A stretch of 64,000 nt of DNA. Origin: M1-B18 sp048264125. Its GTDB lineage: Bacteria > Bacillota > Clostridia > Peptostreptococcales > Natronincolaceae. Each line of letters starts with the position of its first letter. The first letter of the stretch is position 1. The translations under genes were made by a program, and so were the position numbers. Location of the stretch: contig JBLXDM010000007.1 of NCBI GenBank assembly GCA_048264125.1, positions 186,001-250,000 on the forward strand, in the 5' to 3' direction. Below, in pieces: positions 1-8,712 of the stretch. The notes beneath the pieces were generated by a model, which worked only from the letters and a program-made list of their open reading frames with translations, ran no database searches and was not told the origin of the DNA.

Positions 1-422
1 CTTGCCATCAGAGGGTAGGCCACCGACATTACCGCTACAGTATCGTAATCCACCATACCGACCCATCTGCCCTTTTGTCCCAGTAGCGCTTTTTTAACAT
101 CTTCATTATCTATAAGGCTGGCTGGTGCTATTCCGATGGAGTCCATCAGGACATTCCCCTCCAAATCTAATATTTGTACCTGGGCAGAGGTTTGCTTCCA
201 AAAGGAATCCACATTGTTTAATATGTTTTCCTCAAGCGAGGCGTCTGAAAAGTAGCGGGAATAAAGGTCAGAGGATATCAGCAGCTGGTTGTAAAGATTG
301 TCCTCCAGCCCCTTGTAATAATGCTGCTTTATTATGCTTATAAGGAAAATCTCTAAAATAACTACGGTTATTATAATTACAAACATAAAATTGACAACAA
401 GCCGCTTTTTTATGCTATTCAT
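1..422 (-). CDS. Sensor histidine kinase, N-terminal part, cut by the window edge
   Basis: Reading leftwards from an ATG at 422-420, the frame stays open to the window edge for about 140 residues. The start MNSIKKRLVVNFMFV leads into a hydrophobic membrane segment (residues about 9-30). A soluble stretch follows that contains QVQILDLEGNVLMDSIGI, typical of the extracytoplasmic sensor domain of a two-component kinase. Its ATG lies inside the last codons of the response-regulator gene (8-nt overlap), so the two are translationally coupled. The kinase core is outside the window, so the assignment rests on the membrane/sensor layout and the partner gene. Confidence 0.8.
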   Translation of the reverse strand, partial: MNSIKKRLVVNFMFVIIITVVILEIFLISIIKQHYYKGLEDNLYNQLLISSDLYSRYFSDASLEENILNNVDSFWKQTSAQVQILDLEGNVLMDSIGIAPASLIDNEDVKKALLGQKGRWVGMVDYDTVAVMSVAYPLMA

Positions 423-1122
423 CCGCCTTATCCCCTCGCAATCGGTAGCCGTAGCCCCATACCGTCTCTACCCTCTGAGGAATAGAGGGATTTTCCTCAA
501 TTTTTTCACGTATCCTTCGGATATGAACATCCACCGTCTTCATATCACCAAAATAATTCTTTCCCCAGATTTCATTTAATATTTCGTCACGGCTGAAGGC
601 CTTGCCGGGTGCCTGCATTAGTACCCTCATAATAGAAAATTCCGTTGGCGTAAGCTCTATTTCAACTGCATTTTTATAAAATCTCTGCTGGTCCAAATCC
701 AGCTTTAGATCCAATATGGCGATTCTGCTTGTGGCAACGGCATTTTTAGTATTCACCTTCCTGAGATTAGCACGTATTCTGGCGATTAGCTCCAGCGGAT
801 TAAAGGGCTTCACCATATAATCGTCGGCCCCCAGATCGAGGCCCATTATTTTGTCTAAGTCCTGTCCTTTGGCTGTCAGCATGATTATGATGGTTGAAGG
901 AATGGCAGCCCTAATTTTGTGACAAACCTCGAAGCCGTCGATGCCCGGCAGCATGACATCCAATATAACCACCTCAGGCGACTCCTTCAGGCATAGCTGA
1001 AGGCCCTCTTCACCGGATTCCGCCTCCAGAACCTCAAAGCCGTTCCTGATTAAATTTATAGATAGAAATTTTCTAATGGGAAGCTCGTCCTCAACAATTA
1101 GAACCTTAGTTGATTTACTCAT
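415..1122 (-). CDS. OmpR/PhoB-type response regulator
   Basis: This is a DNA-binding response regulator that receives a phosphate from the kinase encoded just downstream. The receiver domain spans residues 6-118, with acidic residues E11 and D12, phospho-acceptor D55 (in VVILDVMLPG) and K105 (MVKPF). The winged-helix DNA-binding domain spans about 135-233 (LTPTEFSIMRVLM, TVDVHIRRIREKI, TVWGYGYRL). I place the start at 1122 (MSKSTK) because a GGAGG lies 5 nt upstream. An in-frame ATG four codons earlier overlaps that GGAGG. The target genes cannot be told from sequence; the divergently placed deacetylase and LCP genes at 1313 onward are a reasonable guess. Confidence 0.95.
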   Translation of the reverse strand: MSKSTKVLIVEDELPIRKFLSINLIRNGFEVLEAESGEEGLQLCLKESPEVVILDVMLPGIDGFEVCHKIRAAIPSTIIIMLTAKGQDLDKIMGLDLGADDYMVKPFNPLELIARIRANLRKVNTKNAVATSRIAILDLKLDLDQQRFYKNAVEIELTPTEFSIMRVLMQAPGKAFSRDEILNEIWGKNYFGDMKTVDVHIRRIREKIEENPSIPQRVETVWGYGYRLRGDKADE

Positions 1123-1312
1123 ATAATCCTCCATATCTGCAGCTTTATTTATTATTAACTCTACTTAGTATTTTACCAAAGTTGAGAAGTAAACAAAATA
1201 TGGCAGGATAAACCTTAATTATTTTGTAAACTTTCATCAATGCTTTCGTAAAGCACCTCCAGCTCAAAAAATATATGATAGTCCTATAGAAGTGAGCTAA
1301 GGGGGATTACAA

Positions 1313-2203
1313 ATGAAGAAGCTGATGAAGAAACTGTCGATGTTGAGCCTAGTAGTAGTCATGGTGGTATTGGTGATGGGAGCAACCCCCACGTTATTTC
1401 AGAGCATTGGTCTTTGGCGGGTTGAAGCTAAAGCCGAGGTAGAGGTTAAGGAGGGGGAAAAAAATCAGGAAGAAAGTCAGGAAGAAAAATCAGAGGAGCT
1501 TCTGGAGGAGACTGAAGAAACTGACGAGGCTGCTGATGATGACCAGTCTGAGGAAATTGAGGAGAAGCCACCATTGGAAAAGCCTGATAATAAGCCAGAT
1601 AAAATGGAGAAAATAGCATATTTAACCTTTGACGACGGCCCAACGCCGGGTGTAACATCAGGTATATTGGATATTTTAACGCAGCAGCAAATAAAGGCTA
1701 CATTTTTTGTAATAGGGGACTTGGTGGAAAAATATCCTCAGCTGGTTTTAAGGGCCAATGATGAAGGACATCTTATTTGCAATCATACCTATACCCATAA
1801 TTATAAGACTATTTATTCCAGCCCCGATGCCTTTATGGCGGATTTAATGCAGGGGGAGGTAGTACTTAAGAATTTGTTGGGCAGCAGCTATACCTCAAAA
1901 ATTATGAGATTTCCAGGAGGTTCCTTTGGTGAAGGCAAAAGCGCCTTTAGGGAAAGAGTGCTTCAGGAGGGCTTTGTATATATAGATTGGAATGCATTAA
2001 ATGGAGATGCTGAGGCAAAATATGTATCAGTTGAAAAGCAGCTAAGCAGAATTAAGGAAACAGCAAAGGGTAAGAAGGAAATTGTAGTTCTAATGCATGA
2101 TAGCGGTGGTAAGAAAACAACTCTGGAGGCTCTACCGCTGATTATTAACTACCTTCAGGAGGAGGGCTATATATTTAAGACCCTTGCAGAATACGAAATT
2201 TAA
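1313..2203 (+). CDS. Secreted polysaccharide deacetylase (NodB/CE4 family)
   Basis: It removes N-acetyl groups from an extracellular or cell-wall polysaccharide, probably peptidoglycan. A lysine-rich N-terminus and hydrophobic segment (residues 8-25) form a signal peptide or anchor. A very acidic low-complexity linker (about 41-98) is followed by the NodB domain. Motifs are TFDDG (105-109), the metal-binding HTYTH (158-162), RFPGG (199-203) and LMHD (260-263). It lies 9 nt upstream of the LCP-family gene, which suggests a small envelope operon. GGGGG sits upstream of the ATG. The acidic linker is longer than usual and probably spans the cell wall. Confidence 0.93.
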   Translation: MKKLMKKLSMLSLVVVMVVLVMGATPTLFQSIGLWRVEAKAEVEVKEGEKNQEESQEEKSEELLEETEETDEAADDDQSEEIEEKPPLEKPDNKPDKMEKIAYLTFDDGPTPGVTSGILDILTQQQIKATFFVIGDLVEKYPQLVLRANDEGHLICNHTYTHNYKTIYSSPDAFMADLMQGEVVLKNLLGSSYTSKIMRFPGGSFGEGKSAFRERVLQEGFVYIDWNALNGDAEAKYVSVEKQLSRIKETAKGKKEIVVLMHDSGGKKTTLEALPLIINYLQEEGYIFKTLAEYEI

Positions 2204-2212
2204 GGAGGGGAC

Positions 2213-3175
2213 ATGAGGATGTCTAAAAAAACACTTCTGGTGCTGATGCTGATTTTGGCTCTATCGCTTTCTTTGCTTGGTGCCTGTGCCAGTAGAATGA
2301 ATAGCAATACACCTGAGACAGAAGGTAGCAATGGAGAAATAGATAGTATTAATGAAGGAAATGAGGCTACAGAGGGCAAAGGGGTTATTAATATTGCATT
2401 ATTTGGGATTGATACTGGCCGTGAGAAATATGAGGCAGCCCATGCCGATGCCATAATGATTTTATCCATTGACAAAGAAAATAAAAGCCTAAAGCTTTCA
2501 TCCTTGATGAGGGACCTATATGTGGATGTGGAGGGCTATAGGAAAACTAGACTCAATACAGCCTATACCGTCGGGGGCCCTCAGCTTATGATAGACACCA
2601 TAAACAAGAGCTTTGATCTGGATGTAGAGGATTATATAACAGTCGATTTTAAAGGACTCTCCAGTATTATAGATGCCCTGGGGGGTATTGAGCTGGAGAT
2701 TGAGGATAAGGAAATAAAGGAAATCAATAAATATATGAAGGAGGTGGCGCAAATTAAAAAAGAGGAGCCAACTCCATTAACAGAGCCCGGGCTACAACAG
2801 CTTAATGGCAATCAAGCTGTTGCCTTTGCAAGAATTAGAAAGGTTGGAGACGGGGACTTTGAAAGGGCAGAGCGTCAAAATCTGGTTATGAAGGCTGTAT
2901 TTGCAAGGCTTCAGGAAATGGATGCCATAAAATATCCCGTCATTGCTGCTAAGCTATATCCTCATGTTAAGACAAGCTTAGGTGTAACTGACATACTAGC
3001 AATGTCGACAGAGGTATTGAGGATGGGAGTTAAAAGCCTCCAATGGTCGAGATTTCCCCTCGATGGCTACTGGGAAAACGCCATAATCAACGATGCATGG
3101 TATCTGGAGACGGATTTAGATATTACAGGTAAGCATATCAGAGAATTTATTTACGAGGAAAGCAGTCAAATATAG
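2213..3175 (+). CDS. LytR-CpsA-Psr (LCP) family protein, lipoprotein-like
   Basis: LCP proteins transfer polyprenyl-linked polymers such as teichoic acid or capsule onto peptidoglycan. The LCP catalytic domain covers about residues 60-250, with the conserved MRDLYVDVEGYRKTRLNTAY and FARIRK...ERAERQ blocks. The N-terminus carries a lipobox (LLGAC), so this member is likely a lipid-anchored protein rather than the usual transmembrane one. The AAGGAGGGG sequence precedes two ATGs six nt apart (2213, 2219), and either could be the start. It forms an operon with the upstream deacetylase and ends at a clear terminator. Confidence 0.9.
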   Translation: MRMSKKTLLVLMLILALSLSLLGACASRMNSNTPETEGSNGEIDSINEGNEATEGKGVINIALFGIDTGREKYEAAHADAIMILSIDKENKSLKLSSLMRDLYVDVEGYRKTRLNTAYTVGGPQLMIDTINKSFDLDVEDYITVDFKGLSSIIDALGGIELEIEDKEIKEINKYMKEVAQIKKEEPTPLTEPGLQQLNGNQAVAFARIRKVGDGDFERAERQNLVMKAVFARLQEMDAIKYPVIAAKLYPHVKTSLGVTDILAMSTEVLRMGVKSLQWSRFPLDGYWENAIINDAWYLETDLDITGKHIREFIYEESSQI

Positions 3176-3178
3176 AAG

Positions 3179-3210
3179 CTGCCAGGGGTATTAAAGCTCC
3201 TGGCTTTTAT
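3179..3210 (+). terminator. Intrinsic terminator after the LCP gene
   Basis: GCCAGG (3181-3186) pairs with CCTGGC (3199-3204), followed by TTTTAT. It closes the deacetylase-LCP operon. Confidence 0.75.
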
Positions 3211-3366
3211 ATGTAAAAATTTCCTGGGTAATACGAAAAGATTTACTGAAAAATAATAAAGAGATATTTTTATGTAGGCTGCTTTGATGTATAATTGTCT
3301 AGTGCCTCTTGTCATATAGCCTGAGGTGTTTTATCTATAGTATGTTGAGGAGGAATTGGATAAGAA

Positions 3367-4209
3367 ATGAAGCCTGGTTCATTTGATATTGAGGATGCAG
3401 CATTAGCAAAAGGTTTTATAGAAAAAGGGGCAAGTATTGTCGGAAATGAAGAGGCATGGAACATAGAAACCTATGAGGCATGGCTACAGAGATTTGGAAG
3501 TCCTGAGGAGGCTGCAGCAAGGCTACAAAAAGATCCCCTTAAAGCCCTTTCGGTCTTAAATAAGAAATTTGGTGAGGTTAGTGGAAAAAGGATTATGAAT
3601 ATGATGGGCTCCAATGGCAACAAGGCCGTTGCACTGGCACTGCTGGGGGCGGAGGTTACTGTGGTGGACTTCTCAGAGGGAAATAGGCGCTATGCTTTGG
3701 AATTAGCTGAGGCTGCCAAGGTGAAAATAAATTATATACTGTCGGACGTGTTGAAGCTTACAGATGATCAGCTAACGGGGGACTATGACGTTGTATTTGC
3801 AGAAATGGGAATTCTACACTATTTCACAGATTTGATGCCCTTTATGACGATAGTCAACAGACTATTGGCGAAGGGTGGAAGCTTTGTTATAAGAGACTTT
3901 CATCCGGTAACCACGAAGCTTATAACCTCCAGAGGCTCCACAGCCAATGTCCGAAAGCACAAGGTAACTGGAGATTATTTTGATACCTCTTTAGAGGAAA
4001 AAAACATTTCATATTCGAAATATTTGAACGACAGTGAAAAGGTAAAAAAGGTGCTGCTGCGGAAGTGGAATCTTGGAGAAATAATTACAGCGGTGGCTTC
4101 CTCTGGGCTAGTTATAAAAAGCCTTGAGGAGGAGGCAAATATGTCTTCGGAAACATATGATAAGGGCATACCTAAATCCTTTACGCTGGTGGCAGAAAGG
4201 CTGCTTTAA
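3367..4209 (+). CDS. Class I SAM-dependent methyltransferase
   Basis: This is a predicted small-molecule methyltransferase of unknown substrate. The Rossmann core covers about residues 75-190. Motif I appears as IMNMMGSNGNKAVALALL with the acidic loop VTVVDFS, and motif IV as YDVVFAEMGILHY. The N-terminal 70 residues are helical. An AGGAGG lies 9-13 nt before the ATG. It stands alone between an LCP operon and a small lysine-rich protein, so context gives no substrate. The family call is firm; the function is not. Confidence 0.8.
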   Translation: MKPGSFDIEDAALAKGFIEKGASIVGNEEAWNIETYEAWLQRFGSPEEAAARLQKDPLKALSVLNKKFGEVSGKRIMNMMGSNGNKAVALALLGAEVTVVDFSEGNRRYALELAEAAKVKINYILSDVLKLTDDQLTGDYDVVFAEMGILHYFTDLMPFMTIVNRLLAKGGSFVIRDFHPVTTKLITSRGSTANVRKHKVTGDYFDTSLEEKNISYSKYLNDSEKVKKVLLRKWNLGEIITAVASSGLVIKSLEEEANMSSETYDKGIPKSFTLVAERLL

Positions 4210-4272
4210 AAAATCATATGAAAAACTCATATATTATGATGAATTGCAAAATAATATAATGAGGTGATATAG

Positions 4273-4440
4273 ATGAAAAAAAGGAAAAAAGCTAGTACGG
4301 AAGATATAGATATAAATTTCTTTAACGCGGTAAGCTATGAGCTGGCAGGAGAAATTGGAGCAATCGACAATGAAGATATGATTGATAATAAAAAGCTACC
4401 ATCAGCAGCTATTAGCGGTAAAAAGAAAAAGAAGAAATAG
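4273..4440 (+). CDS. Small Lys-rich protein (55 aa), possibly a divergent alpha/beta-type spore protein
   Basis: An ATG preceded by GAGGTGATATAG opens a 55-codon frame ending at an intrinsic terminator. The product has a basic start (MKKRKKA), a central SYELAGEIGAIDNEDM and a C-terminal run of lysines. The block YELAGEIG recalls the YEIAEELG block of alpha/beta-type small acid-soluble spore proteins, and the length is right. The glycine-rich second motif of that family is missing, so the link is tentative. The clear ribosome binding site and terminator support a real gene. Confidence 0.5.
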   Translation: MKKRKKASTEDIDINFFNAVSYELAGEIGAIDNEDMIDNKKLPSAAISGKKKKKK

Positions 4441-4448
4441 TATTTATG

Positions 4449-4480
4449 AAAGGGCTTCTCAATTAGCAAGCCCTTTTATA
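4449..4480 (+). terminator. Intrinsic terminator
   Basis: AAAGGGCTT (4449-4457) pairs with AAGCCCTTT (4468-4476) and runs into T residues. It closes the small lysine-rich gene. Confidence 0.85.
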
Positions 4481-4635
4481 ACGTGATTAACACACAGGCA
4501 AGTATTTTCAATGGCAGATACTTAGATAAAAATTTAACAAAGAAGGACTTTCTCCTATGAATGTTGAATTATAAATTAATATTGCTATTATGAGGAAAAG
4601 CGAACGTAGTTTAGTAGCTTTGGAGGAGAAAGCAG

Positions 4636-5751
4636 ATGAGATTTGTACCAATTAATTCTGTAAAAGAAGGTAGCAAATTAGCAAAAACAATATTTGATAA
4701 AAATGGAAGGGTGCTGCTGGCAGAGGGAGTGCTGCTGAGTGAGGGCCTTTTAAAACGTGTTAGGGCTAATAATGTTTTTTCAATTTATATAAATGATGAA
4801 TATAGTCAAAATGAGATAGAGGATATTATTAAGCCTGAATTAAGACAGAAAGCAGTAAACCTGATAAAGGAGAGCTTTTCAAATTTTACTAAGGGCGTAA
4901 ATCCCAGTAATTATGTGACCAAGAAGCAGGCTGTAATGATAAAATACGAATATACCAGCAGCATAAACCAATTGGTAAAGGATATCTTGGATGACATACT
5001 TTCAAAAAAAAATATCTTCGTAAATTTAGTAGATATAAAAAGCATGGACAATTATACCTATGAGCACAGTGTAAATGTAACATTGCTGTCTCTGATAATC
5101 GGCATAGAGCTGAACCTAAATAAGGGTCAGCTTTTTGACCTAGCGGTGGGGGCTATGCTACATGACCTGGGGAAAACCTTTGTACCCATTGAAATTTTAT
5201 CAAAGGCAGGTGCCCTAAAGGCTGAGGAATTTGAGATTATTAAAGATCACACCTCAAAGGGCTATGAGTATCTTAAGGATAATCTTGATATCAGTGGAAT
5301 TGCTCGGATGATCATACTTCAGCATCACGAAAGGATTGACGGAAAGGGCTATCCACGCGGCCTCAAGGGGGATGAAATTAACACCTTTGCTAAAATCGTA
5401 ACAATTGCCGACGTATATGATGCCTTGACCTCAGACAGGCCTTACAGGAGAGCCATGTCCCCAAATGAAGCATTGGAATATTTAATGGGTGGAATAGATC
5501 GCTTTTTTGATTATAAACTCGTCAAGGCCTTTATAAAAAGGGTTATTCCATATCCTGAGGGGTCGCTGGTTAAGCTGAGTAATGGTGATATTGCAGTAAT
5601 AGATAAGGTGAACGTAGAATTTCCACTAAGACCACAGGTTAAGATTATAAAGCAGTTTAAGGATAGACATGAGATGATAGGTGTGGACCTAATAGAGGAA
5701 AAGAATCTCACTATTTTGGGAGTTCATTATGATGCTCCAGCTCCATTGTAA
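4636..5751 (+). CDS. HD-GYP domain cyclic-di-GMP phosphodiesterase
   Basis: It is predicted to hydrolyse cyclic di-GMP in the cytoplasm and so lower this second messenger. The N-terminal region (1-110) is the usual small helical domain found before clostridial HD-GYP modules. The catalytic domain (about 125-300) carries HDLGK (176-180) and the diagnostic HHERIDGKGYPRGL (230-243). There is no transmembrane segment. GGAGGAG precedes the ATG. A bidirectional terminator follows. It is monocistronic. Confidence 0.93.
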   Translation: MRFVPINSVKEGSKLAKTIFDKNGRVLLAEGVLLSEGLLKRVRANNVFSIYINDEYSQNEIEDIIKPELRQKAVNLIKESFSNFTKGVNPSNYVTKKQAVMIKYEYTSSINQLVKDILDDILSKKNIFVNLVDIKSMDNYTYEHSVNVTLLSLIIGIELNLNKGQLFDLAVGAMLHDLGKTFVPIEILSKAGALKAEEFEIIKDHTSKGYEYLKDNLDISGIARMIILQHHERIDGKGYPRGLKGDEINTFAKIVTIADVYDALTSDRPYRRAMSPNEALEYLMGGIDRFFDYKLVKAFIKRVIPYPEGSLVKLSNGDIAVIDKVNVEFPLRPQVKIIKQFKDRHEMIGVDLIEEKNLTILGVHYDAPAPL

Positions 5752-5757
5752 AAGAAC

Positions 5758-5790
5758 AGCACCCCCATATGTGAGGGTGCTTATTTTATT
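5758..5790. terminator. Bidirectional terminator between convergent genes
   Basis: AGCACCC (5758-5764) pairs with GGGTGCT (5775-5781). T-rich tracts flank both sides, serving the HD-GYP gene on the plus strand and the DUF975 gene on the minus strand. Confidence 0.8.
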
Positions 5791-6550
5791 GCTCTAATAG
5801 CAATTCATCATGGGTGCATAAGCCGGAGTCTAATGCGTTTTGTCTAAGAACTAAATACAGCTCTGCATAGGTGGCATTTTTATATGGATGAACAAAATAG
5901 ATACCCAAGCCTAATAATAGTAGTCCTAGGATATACCAGCCCAAAAAGGATAGGTCAAGGACAAATATGTTCATTTTATGACCCTTTGTCATTTGATTAC
6001 TTAAATCAATAGCCCGCATGGCGTCCATACTAGGGTTATCCGCCAGGATATATGGAACCATCCCATATGCATAGGATTTAATCACGCCCGGTACTAATAG
6101 TAATAGGAACCATAAAAAGGTCAAAATTGATCTAATCAGCATGGTTTTTAAAATATTGAAATATGAACCACTGGAAAAGCCAAAGCCCAGCTCCTCCATT
6201 TGAGAGTTCCTTTCCTTTGCAGCCTTGATAAAATATTTTCTTCCACCAACCTCTAGGTTATAGCCGATAAACAATTTAAAGGCTAAAAATAATAAACCCA
6301 AGATTGAAATGCTAACCAATGTAATTCCCCAGAATTCATAATTAATTAGCTTTTCTGTAGAGTTGCTGGGAAGTAGATTGGTGATTCTCTGGCTTGGATT
6401 CAAATTATACCTGGTCCCATTGCTGGAGCTTCCACTCCCACTTCCACTTGCACTTGCAATAGCGATTACAATACTGACAAGAAATGCAGGCCAATATAAA
6501 TTCCTTAAAACATCCTTAGCATTTGCTTTTAAATCTGCTCTAGTCCACAT
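5786..6550 (-). CDS. DUF975 family integral membrane protein
   Basis: The protein starts with the family-typical MWTRADLKANAKDVLR. I therefore place the start at 6550, with AGGAGGT just upstream, instead of the longer frame to 6583. It has several hydrophobic segments (about residues 18-37, 85-105, 135-160, 200-230). A Gly/Ser-rich stretch, ASGSGSGSSSNGT, lies after the first segment. The biochemical function of the family is unknown. It is the only gene of its transcription unit visible here, converging on the HD-GYP gene. Confidence 0.85.
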   Translation of the reverse strand: MWTRADLKANAKDVLRNLYWPAFLVSIVIAIASASGSGSGSSSNGTRYNLNPSQRITNLLPSNSTEKLINYEFWGITLVSISILGLLFLAFKLFIGYNLEVGGRKYFIKAAKERNSQMEELGFGFSSGSYFNILKTMLIRSILTFLWFLLLLVPGVIKSYAYGMVPYILADNPSMDAMRAIDLSNQMTKGHKMNIFVLDLSFLGWYILGLLLLGLGIYFVHPYKNATYAELYLVLRQNALDSGLCTHDELLLEQ

Positions 6551-6688
6551 AAAATACCTCCTAAAAAAATTATAGTATTGCATTATTTAACCATTCCTCA
6601 TTATATATATGCTGTCCTTCAAGGAAATTGATTAATTTTGATGCTTTCTATTATATATAGAGGGGATAGGGGTAAAAAATGTTCCATT

Positions 6689-7879
6689 TTAACAGCTTCT
6701 GTATGATTTTTTTATCAATGCTGCTCTTTGTATCTTTTCAAGACCGTATTTGTCACGAATTTCGTCCATTACCCTATCAATTTTTTCGTATTTTCCATCC
6801 TTTGCAGTATCCTCAAATAATGACAGCTGATGCAGCTCCTGATCCTCAAAGCCTCCTAAGCTTATTCCAATTAGCCTTATGGGCTTATTTCTATTTAGGT
6901 TCTCTCTTAGCAATTTAAGACCTGCACTAAAGATATCCTTGGTGGAGCAGGTGGCAGGGATTGTCATTTGACGACTGATACTCTCAAAGCTAGAAAATTT
7001 AATAGCCAGCTGTATAGTTCGACCTTTTTTATTATTTTTTCTTGCCGACATTCCAATATCCTCTGAGAGCTCCATGAGAACCAGCTTCAGGTGCTCCAGG
7101 TCCGTTGAGTCCTGCGGCAGCGTAGTGGACCTGCCTATGGATTTTATATCCTCTGCCTGGAGAAGTATGGGTGAATCGTCGATGCCATTGGCCTTAAGGT
7201 GGTATTCCTCACCGACCTTTCCGAAGCTCCGTGTTAGCTGCTGCCGGTCATATCCGGCTAAATCTCCTATGGTTTGTATTCCTAGACTCTTCAGCTTCAC
7301 AGCGGTTTTACCCCCTATGCCATACATATAGTTTACCGGCAGAGGCCATAGCTTATTTTTTACATCCTTCCTCCAGAGCTCTGTTATACCCAAGGGCTTT
7401 TTCATATCCGATGCCATTTTAGCTAAAAACTTGTTTTCGGATATACCGATAGAGCACCACAGACCCAAAGTGTTCTTGATATCCTCCATTATGGTTTCGG
7501 CAGCCTGCAGGGGCTTACCGAAAAGGGCTTCGGTGCCGCTCATATCCAGCCAAGCCTCGTCGATGCTGTTTTTTTCTATTATAGGAGTATAATTATTCAG
7601 AAGCTGCATCACTTCGTTGGACATCCGCTGATAATAGCTATGGTCTGGGGGCACCAGTAGCATCTGAGGGCATAGCTTTAAGGCCTCATGGAGAACCATG
7701 GCGGTCTTTACACCATAGCTTCGGGCCTCGTAATTAGCTGCTAATATGATGCCGGTTCGTCGTGAGGGGTCACCTGCAACTGCTGCAGGCTTTCCTATAA
7801 GCTCGCTATTACGAGTCATTTCACAGGATATAAAAAATGCATTCATATCCACTAAAAATACTACTCTTTCCATCTCCAT
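6689..7879 (-). CDS. dinB: DNA polymerase IV (Y-family translesion polymerase)
   Basis: A 396-residue Y-family polymerase that copies past damaged template bases. The palm has LVDMNAFF with D11 and the catalytic SIDEAWLD (D107, E108); the more usual sequence is SIDEAYLD. The thumb helix-hairpin-helix region YMYGIGGKTAVKLKSLGI and the C-terminal little-finger domain are present, and the length is standard. GGAGGAG precedes the ATG. I looked for a Gram-positive LexA box (GAAC-N4-GTTC) upstream and did not see one. Confidence 0.93.
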   Translation of the reverse strand: MEMERVVFLVDMNAFFISCEMTRNSELIGKPAAVAGDPSRRTGIILAANYEARSYGVKTAMVLHEALKLCPQMLLVPPDHSYYQRMSNEVMQLLNNYTPIIEKNSIDEAWLDMSGTEALFGKPLQAAETIMEDIKNTLGLWCSIGISENKFLAKMASDMKKPLGITELWRKDVKNKLWPLPVNYMYGIGGKTAVKLKSLGIQTIGDLAGYDRQQLTRSFGKVGEEYHLKANGIDDSPILLQAEDIKSIGRSTTLPQDSTDLEHLKLVLMELSEDIGMSARKNNKKGRTIQLAIKFSSFESISRQMTIPATCSTKDIFSAGLKLLRENLNRNKPIRLIGISLGGFEDQELHQLSLFEDTAKDGKYEKIDRVMDEIRDKYGLEKIQRAALIKKSYRSC

Positions 7880-8028
7880 GACAATCTCCTCCGATAAAAA
7901 GCCGACACTTTAGCACAATGAAGCTTTAAAGCTTGCGTTTTATATTTATTTATTATTATAATATAATTATAGCATTGTATTAAAGCCGTGTATTCTTAGT
8001 TTTTCATTTTATGAGAGGAGGAGATGGA

Positions 8029-8538
8029 ATGGAGGGCTTTTATGAAATAAAGCCGGAGGAGATTCAAAAAAATCCCTTTACGGCAATTGGCAAGGAATGG
8101 ATGCTTATTACAGCAGAAAAGGAAGGTAGGGTTAATACTATGACCGCCTCCTGGGGTGGCTTTGGGGTTATGTGGAACAGGAATGTGGCCTATATCGTTA
8201 TCAGACCTCAAAGATATACCAAGGGCTTTGTGGATGCAGCGGATAGCTTTTCCCTTGCATTTTTTGATAAGGGCTTTGAGAAGGAGCTGGCCTATCTTGG
8301 AACGGTATCAGGAAGGCACGAGGATAAAATAGCAGAGCTGAAGCTAAAGCTTTTATATTCAGACGCTACGCCATACTTTGAAAATGCAGCCCTGGTGCTG
8401 ATATGCAAAAAGCTATATCGACAGGAGTATAGCGGTGAAGCCTTTATTAGTACTGCTGTCAGAGATGAGCATTACCGTGAAAAGGATTTTCATACCCTTT
8501 ATATAGCGGAGATAGAAAAGGTGCTGGTAAAGGAATAG
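8029..8538 (+). CDS. Flavin reductase-like (FMN-binding split barrel) protein
   Basis: A 169-residue member of the flavin reductase family, which binds FMN and transfers electrons from NAD(P)H to free flavin or a partner enzyme. The diagnostic N-terminal block NTMTASWGGFGVMWNRN is followed by AYIVIRPQRYTKGFV and SLAFFDKGF, typical of the clostridial branch. I chose the ATG at 8029 because GAGGAGG lies 6-12 nt upstream. The frame is open to an ATG at 8011 that overlaps the binding site. It is divergent from dinB and monocistronic. Confidence 0.88.
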   Translation: MEGFYEIKPEEIQKNPFTAIGKEWMLITAEKEGRVNTMTASWGGFGVMWNRNVAYIVIRPQRYTKGFVDAADSFSLAFFDKGFEKELAYLGTVSGRHEDKIAELKLKLLYSDATPYFENAALVLICKKLYRQEYSGEAFISTAVRDEHYREKDFHTLYIAEIEKVLVKE

Positions 8539-8559
8539 AGTAAAAATGATATATGCTGG

Positions 8560-8592
8560 AAGGAAGGTTATGTCAGTAGCCTTCCTTTTATG
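8560..8592 (+). terminator. Intrinsic terminator
   Basis: AAGGAAGG (8560-8567) pairs with CCTTCCTT (8580-8587), followed by T residues. It closes the flavin reductase gene. Confidence 0.85.
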
Positions 8593-8712
8593 TCTCTAAA
8601 TTAGGTTATGTATAATAACCTCTTTTTTTTGGAACAAAATGTAAGGAAAAGGCATCATTCATATAAGATAGAGGTCTGTTAAGTATCATTAATAATATAA
8701 GGAAGTGATTTT

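Noticed and set aside
7880..8028. LexA/SOS box upstream of dinB
   Set aside because: No GAAC-N4-GTTC or close variant is visible between dinB and the flavin reductase gene.
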